From positions 3,988,501-4,052,500 of the forward strand of contig OX638133.1 in assembly GCA_951804985.1 (NCBI GenBank): a stretch of DNA of 64,000 bases, in the 5' to 3' direction. Shown here piece after piece: positions 34,508 through 46,459 of the stretch. The translations under genes were made by a program, and so were the position numbers. The stretch's first letter is position 1; every line of letters begins with the position of its first letter. Under the pieces are notes generated by a model. That model was not told the origin of the DNA, ran no database searches, and saw only the letters and a list, made by a program, of their open reading frames with translations. The stretch comes from Dryomyza anilis (Eukaryota; Arthropoda; Insecta; Diptera; Dryomyzidae).

Positions 34508-35121
34508 AAGGGTTTTTCAACAGGAACGCTACAAAAGTAGAGCGACAGGGACAGCAAACGACGCCATATTTCTTGCCGATCTTTGACATTTCTCCTCAGT
34601 ATGGTTTGCAATTTCATGATGGAAAAATACACGAATTTTTTTTACAATAAAATTAAAAATTACGTATATTTTGACTTTTGTGATTTCCTAAGTATTTAGT
34701 ATTTCTATTTTATTTAAATAGATTCAAGGTCCGGTGTTTAAAAATTAAAAGAATAATTTTTGATTTTTTATTTGTTTTTCTAATATTAATTGACAGCGGA
34801 AGAAAAACATTTAAAGTATTACGTTCAAAAATTAAATTGTTTGCATCAATAACATAGTGTTTTAGACCATGTTTTGTATATTTAAACGTAAATGTTTCAA
34901 GTAATTTTTGGAAAATAAAATGTACTTGAAATGAAACTATCTAAAAATCATTTACAGTAGTAAATTTTAATAATTTTCACTCGTTGTTGGCTCGTATATC
35001 TTTGCAGCATGAAATGGCAAACCTTACTGAAGAGAAATGTCAAAAAAGAGCGGCAAGAAATATGGCGCCGTTTGCTGTCCCTGTCGCTCTACTTTTGTAG
35101 CGTTCCTGTTGAAAAACCCTT
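34508..35121. mobile_element. MITE family K, complete copy with carried segment
   Basis: Terminal inverted repeats of about 135 bp start AAGGGTTTTTCAACAGGAAC and run past CTACAAAAGTAGAGCGACAG, flanked by TA on each side (34506-34507, 35122-35123). Between the arms lies 34644-34956, a copy of the sequence at 32926-33249. The single-ended copies at 4320 and 60718 have different sequence at this junction. No transposase is encoded. Confidence 0.85.
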
Positions 35122-35123
35122 TA

Positions 35124-35608
35124 TTATATAATCTAAAATTACTTTATTTATTTTTTACAATAATTGTGATTTTATGATGTTAAATGATGGCGTACTGCAA
35201 GATTTTCGGAGTTTGTATAAAATTCAGCTTAGTTTATGAAAGTCCACCAAAATTGCACAGGATTTTCTAATCTCCCAAGACTAAATTTCTGGTATTTCTC
35301 ATCTATATATGTTGGACATTTTCCCGCTTAATGAATATTTAGTATAACAGATTCCCGGCATTCCCATTAGACTTTAACCCTATTAGGATACACATTAACC
35401 CTTTAATTCCCACATCCGCTTTTAAATGTGAATAATTCTTTCGTCGTAATTAATAGTTTAAAATTCTTGAAATTAAGTAATAGCTTTTACAAAACTAAAT
35501 CGGTTCATTAAAAAAAAATACTTGCATTTATAGCTTTCGAATAGCAGCCAATATTATTATTTAAATATACCCTTTGATTTATTTTAAAAGGGAACTCATT
35601 TCATTTAA
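35124..35608. other. AT-rich region, no gene seen
   Basis: AT-rich sequence between two MITEs with no feature that I can support. Confidence 0.4.
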
Positions 35609-35769
35609 GGCTCGAATACACGATAGAGAAATTAGCTAGAGATAGAGAAAAAAATATACCGTAGAGTTCACTACAGTGAAGCTCTATGTAGTGTTTACAC
35701 AACCCTATGAGATTTTTAACTCTATTTTGCTCTATCTCTAGCTATTTTCTCTATCGTGTAAACTCGCCC
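35609..35769. mobile_element. MITE family I, palindromic
   Basis: The left end GGCTCGAATACACGATAGAG and the complement of the right end (GGCGAGTTTACACGATAGAG) match for about 45 bp, including AGCTAGAGATAGAG. Only about 70 bp separate the arms, and that spacer also contains CTACAGTGAAGCTCTATGTAG. One copy in this window. Confidence 0.65.
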
Positions 35770-36125
35770 ATAGAAAAAACAATTTTGATAAATTATTTTA
35801 TATAAAATTTCAAAGATTACATTTTTTAAAATGATTCAATTTTATCAGTATAAAAGTACTTCTCAAATTATTTGAGAAAATTTGACCTTTATCTTTCCAA
35901 CAAAAATTACACCTAAAAGTTCATTAGGTGTTTTTGTACAAATTGTTTAAAATATTTTCTTTTTTGGTTAAAACTGATATCGTTTTAGTGATTTTTATAT
36001 TTTTTACATATATTATTAACTTCTGTTCAAATCGATGTCCATGGGCAATAGAGGGTTATAATGATAGTATCATATTGTTCTGGTTAAGGTGCAAACAATG
36101 TCGAAAAATTAAATTTTGGTCAATT
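35770..36125. other. AT-rich region, no gene seen
   Basis: AT-rich sequence. A 67-residue frame at 35928 lacks any family signature. Confidence 0.4.
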
Positions 36126-36655
36126 TTATAAAGAATACTATTATCCCATGAAACTTTTCTGATATTTTTATAATTTCGGATTTTTTTTTATATTTTTATA
36201 TTCAGTATTTTTAGTTTCAAGAATATAAATTTCGATTTATGATGTCAGACCTATGTTTGATCAGTGTTTAATACATGTTTGACCAGTATTTAATAAAATT
36301 AAGTACTCAACAAAAGAACAACCAGAAAAAAATTCCCTCAAATCCCATTAAAATTGGTCAATAGGACAATTATTGATATAATAGTATACAAAAAATAAAA
36401 CTTTTTATATAAACTCAATGGCAATGTCATGGTATTTTCCAGTATTTAGTGGTATTTTCTGATTAAAATAATAATTTATCCAATTGACTATTTTTAATAG
36501 TAAAAAACTATTATTTATATAGTATTTTCTTTTTGAGTGAAGAAAACTCATACCCAGAAAATTAAATATTTTCCTGGTTTGAATCCAAATATCTTAAAAA
36601 TGTATAAGAATATTAGCATTCATTATTGTAATGAAATTAGTCTTGACAAATGATT
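36126..36655 (-). repeat. Right arm of the long inverted repeat
   Basis: Inverted counterpart of 32319-32841, from ATCCCATGAAACTTTTCTGA to GAAATTAGTCTTGACAA. It carries MITE L copy 2 at 36320-36539 at the matching place, so MITE L was in the repeat before the two copies arose. Confidence 0.8.
36320..36539. mobile_element. MITE family L, copy 2
   Basis: Ends ACCAGAAAAAAATTCC and TTCTTTTTGAGTG, with the interior shared with copy 1 in inverted order. Confidence 0.65.
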
Positions 36656-37079
36656 TTACATTACAAATTACAAATTTTGACACATGGCTCTTTTCAGTTA
36701 ATAAATAAAATTAAGTAATTAAAAAAATTCGTTTTTCAAAATACGTTAAACGCAATTTTTCTTTTTATTGTCAAGAATAATTTAATTATTTCTTTTTTTT
36801 TAATATTTCTATTTTAATTTTTCTTAATCAGTTTCTTAGTAACCGTTTATGTGAGGTCAATAAATCTAATTTATTCTATATTTTTGATTATACCGGTCAT
36901 TCAAATAAAACAACAATAACAAAAATTCCAGAGTCTCATAATAAGTACATTTTTAATTTTTATAATAAAATCATTTTAAATTGTATTAATTTTAGAACTT
37001 TAGAAAATTTAAATATTTTCTAAATTTGAAAATTACGCTGAAATTGGAAAAAGGAATTTATTTAAATTTTTAATATTTC
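36656..37079. other. AT-rich region, no gene seen
   Basis: AT-rich DNA with homopolymers. The word TTATTGTCAAGAATAATTTA near 36765 echoes the outer end of the inverted repeat. Confidence 0.35.
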
Positions 37080-37688
37080 GCACCGTCACTAAGTCACTTT
37101 CGTTAAATTAACCCTCGTGCGACCGCAAAATTCTGCCTGTACATTGCATTAATTTTTGTTTTTTTTTTTTGTTGATCAATTTCTTCAGCGATGAACAATT
37201 CCTCATGTGAATTGTTTGAGATATTCACGCGAGCAACAAATACTATTCGTCTCTTTCGCACACGTGCGAACTGAACGCATAGCAACAATGCAAATACAAC
37301 GGGCGACCGAATTTCATTAAACGATCCGCAGTTGCAGACGTCGCTGCTCTCCATTCATTAGCAGCGCATATCGCACACATTCGCGCGCACTCTCACACAC
37401 TGACACACACATACCTCACACAGACGCTGCGCCACACACCACCGGAAGATAAGCGCTCGTGCATCGTACGACGTACGATGTATGGTCCGTCGGTTCGCAG
37501 ACGCTGTCATAAATGTTTGTCATTCCGATTTTGGCAGTCGTCGTAGTGCCGCGGTGGCGGAAGGAACGCGCTCGTGACTCGTGTCTCGTGTATTTTGTGG
37601 GTCGTGAAAACCGAACGGTGGGAGGGGTTCTGGTTGAGTTGCCTGCGACAAGGAATCGCTACGCGGATGCAACATAAAAGGAATTTGT
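37080..37688 (+). promoter_or_regulatory. Putative promoter and untranslated exon
   Basis: A CpG-containing island in AT-rich DNA, with CACACTCTCACACACTGACA, a short palindrome around CGTACGACGTACG (about 37466) and GACTCGTGTCTCGTG. It ends in a splice-donor-like GTGAGT at 37689. The frames within lack a good ATG start and a family signature. I read it as a transcription start region or untranslated exon, oriented + by the donor. No downstream exon is identified. Confidence 0.3.
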
Positions 37689-39060
37689 GTGAGTTTGAAA
37701 TTAAAAAAGAAAAAAATATTTTCCAGCTACATAATAAATATCTCAAGGCAGTTACTGCAATATGGTGGCAACGCTGCTAAAATTCAAATTGCGCGCGGCA
37801 CAAACGCTTTTATCAATTGAGAAATCAGCAACAATTTTTGCTGATTAAGCAACAAAAACAATAAAAAATAAAACGCGTTATAAAAACAAATACGTATCCG
37901 TATCTGGTGTATCTCTCTGTATCTGTTAGATGCGCTTAATTGCCCTCAATCGAAATTAATTGAAAGGCGAGCTCGAGGGATTTTCTATGGCATCCAGTGC
38001 GTGTTTTTCAATGGCTCATTGATGGGTAGGGGGGCCAACGGATCGAAGGGGGTGCGCCTAAAATGCGGGCAATAGCAAGTCTATGATTTGATTTAGCTGG
38101 CAAGTAGCAATTAAAGTGAATTGAAACAAATCAATCCATGAGATACTTTGTGTGAATGGAGTGTAAAGTATTCGGTAAATCAATTAATGAAAATGCCTAC
38201 CGCCGTCGATGGATGGATGAATGGAATGCACAGAGTAATGGGTGAGTTTAATGAAATTGTTGGCATAACGAACAACTTGTTGCTGCGATAAAAGCAGTGG
38301 TGCACTGGTGGCTTCAGATACAAAAGTATCTAAAGGATGGAAATGTAATTGAAATCCAATATAAAGTGTTAAAAATGTGTTTAAAAGGGCACAAAGATAA
38401 TATCTAATTAGTAAATGTAAATTTTTGAAGAAATAGTTTAAAACTGAAAAGTATCTTTTAGATATACGAGTGATTTAAAGGCAAATTAAGGATCTTTTAA
38501 TTTATGCACGCATTGAATTGAAAAATAAATCAAAGAAAATCATACAAAATGTTTAGTAAGTATCTTTGAGTTTTGAAGAACGTGAATACAGAGAACTGAA
38601 AAGTATCTTTTAGTTATAAAAGTCATTTAAAATAGCAAAAAAATGTATATTTAACTTTTCTGTATTCTAAACAATATTTTAAGAATACAATATCAAATAT
38701 TTTTGGTCAAATATATTTAAATATTTAGTATTTACTTTTGAGACATACTTTTGTGATATAAGATACTTTAAGTTAGTAAAAACATGAGAATAGAAAATTA
38801 AAAAGTATCTTTTAGTTTATTTCAGTTTTAGTGTATTCTATACGATAAAAAAAACCTAACTAAATTTCATAGAAAAAAAGCTTTAAATGTATATAAAAAA
38901 AAAGATACATAATTTTTAAATCTCATAGATACTTTTCAAATTTGCAATATATATAAAAAGAACACTTTTGGAAGAAGAAGTAATTTATATTTTAAATATT
39001 TCATAATGCTAAATGTAATTTTATTATGTATCTACAAGTTTACACTGTATCTACATAGTT
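37689..39060. other. Non-coding region dense in GTATCT/AGATAC
   Basis: Presumed intron or intergenic DNA after the putative donor. Between 38317 and 39052 the word GTATCT or its complement occurs 11 times (near 38317, 38326, 38451, 38560, 38603, 38761, 38805, 38903, 38927, 39028 and 39047). Several are in the context AAAAGTATCTTTTAG. Three more lie in CGTATCTGGTGTATCTCTCT near 37898-37922. No coding frame. Confidence 0.5.
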
Positions 39061-41009
39061 CAAAAACTATCTTAAACTTACAAAAATATTTTTAACCAAT
39101 TAAAACGAAGCCAAAATATAAAAAATTTCATGGCTCAGCGACATTCTAACATTTTCTCTATAAATGTTGTACACGTTGCCTTATCTATATTTTGTGGTAC
39201 GTTGATAACGCTACGAAACGGTTAAACTTAACCTTTGAAGCATTAACGTTATCAAGTAAAATATATTCTTATCATAAACCAATTATTGTAATACTGATTA
39301 TTTGCTTGGCTGGTGGTTGTAGTTTTGATTTTTTTTTTGTGTTTTTTTAGTTTTGTAAATTGGAACACATTATTTCAATTATTTAAATCTAACTATAAAT
39401 ATTTAATTTTTAATTTATTAGTCAGGCACAGTTGCAACAACATTTTTTCACGCCAATCTGGCCACATTTTTATTTTAACTGTAAATTACACACACACACA
39501 CACACACAGGTACATTTAAATACACACTCAACGATATATCATTTTGCAAACACACAGCGCCACTCCATGGGGATTAAAAACCTATAAAAATATTCTAAAA
39601 GATGTGGAGGTGCGCCAGGCGTCGAATAGTGTGGCCACATTTACAGCGACAGCGCTACATATGCGGGTAGATACAAAACGTAACTACGAGATACAAATGT
39701 ATCTACAATGTGATAGCGTCATATGTAGCAATGAAAACAAGCAAATTTTTGCTGACATTGGGCAAAGGAAGATGTTGTGACAACAGTTGGAAAATTGTAT
39801 GCAACAGGAAAATCCCTTAATTGGAATAAATTAACTAATATGAGAGGAGTAGGAGGACGGATGGATGCTGTTTGTTTGTTTGGTTGGTTGTTGGTATTGT
39901 GTTTTTGTAACAAACCCTCTTATGTTAAACCACAAAGTGGGTCTGTAGGGTGCTTTAAATTCTTATATGATTTTGTGGTGCGCCCGCTTTATTCTTCAGC
40001 CACCCCACCCAAAGTTTTGTTTGCCTAATAACCGAAATTACGACATGCAACCGAGACGCAAAAAGTGGCAGCACAGCATTGCCAGCTCGTTGTTTTTATG
40101 GTTAGCTGGCTCTTCTTCTTCCACATAGTTCTGACACTTTATAATAAATGCGAGCGAGGGGAGTGTTTTGCTGATAAGCGCGCATTTGTTCTTCTGTCTG
40201 TATGTCTGTCTGTCGCTATATCTATCTCTATGCCTGTCTCTATGTCTGTCTGCATATGCAAATTGCCAATTTATTTTTGTGTATTGTTGTTGCTCTCACA
40301 AAACGTGCTAAATTGTTGTAATTAGGTCAAAGGCACAGAACTCGTTTGTCAACTCGTAAAAGAAATGACGTAAAATATAGAACGTTGCTTGCGTTGGTTC
40401 TACGCATTTTGTGCCTATTTTTGGGGGTATTTTTGGGCCCGGCCTTGAGTTGGCAGTGGTTCGGGTCCCTTGTGTGCTTTGTATACCAAAATTTATTTAT
40501 TTTTGGCGCATATGTCAAAGCATAGCGCGTTGCTCATTAAAATCGCATCATAAGTTATGATGCGGCTCACAGCGAATTTGGGCCAAAACAAATTATAAAA
40601 GGGTTTTGTTGTGTGGTATCGTGTCATACCAAAGAGTTATTCGCATATGTTTGGAATTTGTGTCAAGTGTAGAGGTTGCTCGAAGGGTTGTTTATGGTTT
40701 TTATGTTTTAAGCAGTTAATAAGTTTTGAATTTAAAATGTGGGCATTTAATTAGGAAGAGATATTAATAGTTTCTTTTATATTTTTTTTATTTTTCTTCA
40801 TAGACATTTTTACATATCTTAGGGTAAACACATCAAATACACCTTTGTTTTAGCTTTTTAGACAAATATCTAAACCTATCCGAGTCTTCCATGTCTCGAA
40901 GATCTTCGATGCCTCGAATCATTATTGATTATTTGATAAAAAAAGGCCAATTTGTTGCTTTGTAGGTTAAAGTTTTCTCAAATTTCTCATACATTAAATT
41001 TTAAGTTAT
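39061..41009. other. Host-like non-coding region with microsatellites
   Basis: (CA)n at about 39489-39508, a TGTC-rich run at about 40195-40256, and three further GTATCT/AGATAC words at 39669-39704. 39600-40540 is higher-complexity DNA. The 60-86 residue frames here lack family features. 40880-40930 carries TCTCGAAGATCTTCGATGCC, a fragment of repeat F. Confidence 0.4.
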
Positions 41010-41107
41010 TTAACATATTTACAGATATATAACATATTTACGGATATTTAACATATTTACGGATATTTAACATATTTACGGATATTTAACATACTTACGG
41101 ATATTTA
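41010..41107. repeat. 19-bp tandem repeat
   Basis: About five copies of GGATATTTAACATATTTAC with few changes. Confidence 0.85.
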
Positions 41108-41642
41108 AAATATATCATTTTGATATCGCAATGTTTTTGAAGCAATCTTGAACTTTGGTACTTCATATTTTCGACATGCATTCGATTTAAAAAATGAATC
41201 GTCCCGAGTAGACTCCGACAGCATTCATAGATCCAATTGGTGTTTGCTTTCGTTACGAGGAAGGTAATCGTTGGAATTCTCTACACAGAAAATTCAACTT
41301 TGTGTATGTGAGGGGAAGAACAAAAAAATCAGTTGTACCAACCAACTTCATTCAATTAAAACGAATGTTCTACAGATTTGTTGACGGAACTGTCATATTC
41401 GGTCGGCGCTTGAAATATTAGTCTATACACAATCCAAATTGTACTAAAACTGTTCGAAATTATTCTAAAGTTGTTCAAAATTGATTGTAGTTCCAACTAA
41501 AACTCTTTTCGATTTGACTATAAGAACCGACATAGCGGTTGGGAGAACTGAATAAGTCGAAAGACCAAAGAGTTGGTTAGCGCAACAAATTTCTATTCTG
41601 TGTGGAGCATCTGGTCAAAATATCGCACCGAATGGTATTCTA
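41108..41642. other. Non-coding region, repeat F-like at start
   Basis: 41130-41230 resembles repeat F (GAAGCAATCTTGAACTTTGG against 53485). The rest shows no gene. Confidence 0.35.
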
Positions 41643-41651
41643 TTAATTCTT

Positions 41652-41969
41652 TTAATAATAATAATAGTTTGGCACTACAATCCTATTAGAACTTAGGCCA
41701 AGCTCTCTCACCATTGTGAGCTGTGCGTGTTTAATTTTTAATCAAAGTGGTGGGACCTACAGTTTATTGCCGAATCCGAACGACAGGTGAGAGCTTTTCA
41801 TAGGCAATGTTTTACTCCCGTAGGTTTGCCATTTTTCTGCCGAGAGGTAGCGTGGTATAGAAAAATGTTTCTATGAAAAAAAGTTGTTAGCCCCAGTCCA
41901 TGCCTGAACCGGGGACCTTTCGGCTCGCAGTCCAACGCACTAACCACTGAGCTACCGCGGCAACATTTT
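41652..41969 (-). repeat. tRNA-derived SINE, full-length copy 3
   Basis: On the minus strand the head reads GCCGCGGTAGCTCAGTGGTT (A-box region), then GGACTGCGAGCC and the B-box-like GGTTCAGGC, followed by a tRNA-unrelated body of about 230 bp and a tail of (ATT)n. A perfect 9-bp target duplication, TTAATTCTT, flanks it at 41643-41651 and 41970-41978. These are the hallmarks of an RNA polymerase III-transcribed SINE moved by a LINE's machinery. Related copies are at 4660, 8577 and (a short fragment) 52288. It is not a functional tRNA gene: the anticodon arm does not pair well. Confidence 0.92.
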
Positions 41970-41978
41970 TTAATTCTT

Positions 41979-43079
41979 CTCCGCTATTTTTTAATTTTCG
42001 CTCTTACATTTTGCACTCGACCAAATTATAGAACACAACTGAAATATATAACACAAAGATATCTATATGCATTACCATTAATTGATGACAATATACTGCC
42101 TGTCAAGGTTTTGCGGTCTATTTGCGCCTTGCGCCCCACCACTGGGCATGATTAGGCGACTGTCAAAATTTGTTAAATGATTAGCACAGCCCATTTGAGC
42201 TGGCTTTTGGTGCAGCATCTGTAGAAAATTCCATTGGCTTATTTTGATTAATTGCCAAACAGAGCGAATATTCTCAAGATTACCAGATTATAGTACTTCT
42301 ATATTGCAGAAGTAACTAGGGCATATAGCTGATGTTCGAAGAAATGAAACTGCCTCAAAGTTGTACACAATTTCCTAAAATTCCCCATTACGATAAATAG
42401 CAGCGCTTCAAATGCCAATTATTATGGACCCGCATATGGCACATGATGTCATTACTTCCTGTGCCACTTAACAGCGCATAATTTAGTTTTTTCCTAATAC
42501 ATTTTTTTATTCATAATTATTAAATTGTTGTAGGGCATTTAACGGTTTTTTTTTATAATTATTTTTAATTTTTTATTTTCGATGCAACACTTGTCAGTAT
42601 CACACACAGGAAGTAGTTGCTGCGGCCCGTTTTGGGCAACCGTTAAACGTTTTTAATTTAAATGCTTCGCACTTCAAACTGATTTTTTTATACTTTATTG
42701 GTTGGCGTCCGTTTATGGATATGTTTTGATTTCTGTTTTGTTTTAACATAAATCCAACTCAACAGTTGGTTGTGACCTACCAGCAGTGTTTTGAATTTAC
42801 ACAATTTTTTTTTGTTTGTGCCTTTTCCTTTTCATTTTAATCTACAAAAAAAAGTATAAATAAAAATTGCTTAAATACGCCTATTAATAGACTCAGTACT
42901 GCCTTGAATGTGCGTCATTATTTATTTCCAAATTGAAATGCGCCACATGGCATCGTAATAGTGTCTTCAATTGTTGGGGGGTTTTATGTTTTGCTTTTAA
43001 ATTATTGTATAAATATTTTAGAAATATTCTGAAAATATTTAATAAATATTTTATAAACAGTAGTAGGGACATTTTTATA
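41979..43079. other. Host-like non-coding region
   Basis: Mixed-complexity DNA, for example CAAGGTTTTGCGGTCTATTT near 42104, without a supported exon. Confidence 0.4.
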
Positions 43080-43244
43080 CACTAGATACTATAAAATCAA
43101 TAGTTTTTTTTATTTATTAATGGGCAAATACCATTAAATATTACAAAATACTATTAAAACATATTAAATTGTTTTTACGTTTATATGAAAATATTTATTT
43201 TTTTGTATTCTATTGATCAATTTTAATAGGATTTTTTCTGAGTG
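43080..43244. mobile_element. MITE family L, copy 3 (short)
   Basis: ACTATAAAATCAATAGTTTT at the left and AGGATTTTTTCTGAGTG at the right, matching the end structure of copy 4. Confidence 0.6.
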
Positions 43245-43254
43245 TAGCTGGTGT

Positions 43255-45135
43255 GATGAAATTAGTAAAATTATGAAAGTTCTAGTCGTTCTCAAGTCGT
43301 ACTACAGGTCACAACCAACCGATCATGTCCATTTTTAATACCAAACATTACAGTTGTATAAGTAATATAGTTTTAAAATTTCATGGACCTAACTTTGCTA
43401 GTTTTCCAGTAATCATGATTTCAACATAAAGAAAGACAGACAGAGACACTTTATAAAGCCATCTAAAAAATGTCGATATTTTAAAAATATTGAACAAATA
43501 CTTTATAAATATTATCTAAACCATTTATACAATTTTTATAAATATTTTATAAATATTTTGTAAATGATTTATACATTTTTTGTAAATGATTTGTAAATAT
43601 TGCATCAATACTTTATAATTATTGTAAAAATATAGTATAAATTATTTTTAAATATTGTGTAAATATTTTATAAACATACTATATATTTTATAAACATAAC
43701 ATTTATAAATATTCTATAGATATTCTTTACATTTTCCATATATATTTTATAAATATGCTATAAATATTTTATACCTATTCTATAATTTAATATGTTATAA
43801 AATAGTAATAAAAAACTTAAACATGCTCATTTCTTCTACGAAAAAAATTGTATTTAGTTTTCTATAAAGCACATTTAGTACTCTATAATTTATATTTTTC
43901 ACATTTTAAATGTTATCATGGTAATGTTTGTCGTTGTACAATCAATTCAATTGATCGTTCATTAAATACCCGCACTTTTGCTGGCTGCTTCATTTCATTT
44001 CCGTTCCGTTCAGGCGCCAAAACATTATTTCATGTTTGACAGTACTTCTTGTTGTTGCATTTTGCTGACATATTCAAATTTAACGACCTTTTGCGTTCTG
44101 TTTTTTCCTACATAAATAAATATTTAATGTTCGCGCACGGATAAGAAAGAATCGTCGGACTAAAGACCCAGTCTAAAACGCAGAACTGAAGCGTTATCTT
44201 GGTTTTATTTTTAAATTGTGGCATATGTTTTGATATCTGTATAGTTTTAGCATTTGAAAATTACAAATGATATGCTGCCCATATTTAAGTGGTCATGCGA
44301 TAAGTTAAACTGATAATGAAAATCTTTTGTACCATTTTTCAAGAATTTCGAAAAATTGTCTATTTATACCTCGAACTTATCATTATTGATATTTATTATT
44401 AATACTTGGGATTATTGCGGTTTTAAGAGTTTGAATAGAGTTTACACTATTAGGATAGATATGATTATAAGTTATTAATGTTGATTTTGTAAATGTTTGG
44501 ATTATGATTAGTAAAAAAATCCATTATCAGTTCCAAACCATTATCAGGTTCTGAGCCTAAATGGTTTCTACAATTAAAATAATCAAAAATATATTTTTTT
44601 GTTTTGCTTATATCAAAATATATAGTAATTTTGAAAAACATATTTATGAGCATTATTATAAAATTTTCAGTTGTAAATTCTCATTAATTTTGTTGACTGT
44701 CTGCCATTCTTAATCAAGAAACACAAGACCCTAGTAGTAGTTTCTAATTAAAGACCTTAATTTGCCAGATAATATTTAAGGTATTCGTAATAATTAGCAC
44801 AGACACAGAGTTGTATTTTAGTTTGCAGTGTGTGTTAAAGTGTGGTTTGAGGTCTTTGTCCTAGATTTAATTAGGCGCAAATAGGCTAATGTTTCACACA
44901 AACAAAACATTATAATGTTAGACATTTAGAGACACATTCAGAGGGCAGGCATGTAATGTAAATTAGCTTTAATTTTAATTATTATTTACACAAACTTGTG
45001 TGCCACATGATGACAATTCAATGATAAACAACCTGTGTGTGTAAATATTAGAATATATGGTGTGAGGTGGTATGAGGTTTATTTATGTGCCAATTAGATT
45101 ATATGCGACAGCATATTAATTAATATATATATGTC
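43255..45135. other. AT-rich region with dispersed repeat G
   Basis: 43255-43450 (TCTAGTCGTTCTCAAGTCGT and CCGATCATGTCCATTTTTAA) resembles 22410-23070 in parts. 43500-43800 is a degenerate run of TATAAATATTTTATA words. No gene supported. Confidence 0.35.
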
Positions 45136-45428
45136 CTGCACAGTAAAAAATAATCGACGTAAATATAGCAACCGACATTAATTGCATTCATTAATCAATC
45201 CAGTAATAAAATTCACTAATTTAATGTAAACATTTGCTATACTTCGTTAATTCTGCAATTCTGATTGCTAATATGAATATCTGTACGTCAATGCAGCAAA
45301 TAATTTAGTCGGTGCAGTTTTTGCATATTTGCTGAAACTACGCCGACTAATTAATTTGCTGCATTGACGTATAATTCGTAATAGCAAACAGATTTGCTGA
45401 ATTAACGAAGAAGGAACAAATGTTTCGG
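45136..45428. mobile_element. MITE family D, copy 2
   Basis: Starts AAATAATCGACGTAAATATA like copy 1 and folds back around GTCGGTGCAGTTTTTGCATA and GAAACTACGCCGAC. The last part of the right arm is lost after AACAAATGTTTCGG. Confidence 0.7.
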
Positions 45429-45927
45429 CTATCACTTCCAAGGAAACCAGAACGATATTTCCAACATCGACATACAAAAAGCGCAAATTGGTTCAACAAC
45501 GAGTAATAGGAAATAGATCATTGGTCCCAATGGTGCTCTGCGTGTTCTAACCCTAATAAAAAAATGAATGGTACTGAACATTGTGTTTTTTCTTGTTTTA
45601 TCAGTTCAGTTATATGCCTAATATTATCATATAGGATAAGTTTTAACTGGGATTATCAGTTCTTCTGTGAATTTTATTGAATTTCGATTAATTTTTAACA
45701 GTGTTTTATTGGTCCCTATGTCCATAAATTAATGTGTTAATAGAAACAATGAAAAAACTAATTTTAGAAAAAAAAAAATTGTTGATGTTTTTTTTCTGTT
45801 TTTTTTTAAATAACATTTTTGGAAAATCTTTTTTTTTTTTTTTTTTGATAATTTTTTTTTTTTAATAACATTTTATCCAACAATTTTTTTTTTCGAATTA
45901 TTTTCAAAATTTTTCTTTTTCAAATTT
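45429..45927. other. AT-rich region with long T tracts
   Basis: Poly-T and poly-A runs at about 45765-45900, similar to the middle of family C elements. No gene seen. Confidence 0.4.
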
Positions 45928-46259
45928 CAGTACAAAAAAATGTACATCAATCAATTTATTTTGAAAAAAAAATATTTCAACAATATTCATCCTACTGAAT
46001 ATTATATTCATAAATATTATGAACAAATCATTGATATTATGATTAAATTCATCAATATGACAATTCAAATTCATTGTGTTGAATAGTTCGTTCTTCACTA
46101 TGATGTTCGATAGTATGAATAACTTCATATGTATAATGAATGTATTCATCAATATGTCATTGAATGCACGGTGGTATCAATATAATGAATCTGGTAGTTG
46201 GTAAAAAAATTCATAATATATATGAAAAATTCATAATGTTGATGATTTTTTTTTCTGTG
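45928..46259. mobile_element. MITE family C, left-half copy
   Basis: Inverted relative to the left half of the element at 59748-60714: CACAGAAAAAAAAATCATCA end, ATTGATACCACCG block and TTCATCAATATGACAATTCA. The right half is absent. Confidence 0.65.
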
Positions 46260-46459
46260 ATTAAAGTTTACGAAAAACAATATTTTGTGCATTTTAACTT
46301 TGAAACAAATTGTTGTTATAAACATGACTAAATAAAAACTATACATTTAATAGTATTTTGATATTATATACGTATTTTTGATATTTCAATTATTCCATAG
46401 AAAAATGTATTCTTTAAATTAGATTGTACTACTAAATGTTACAAACTACTATCAAAAAA

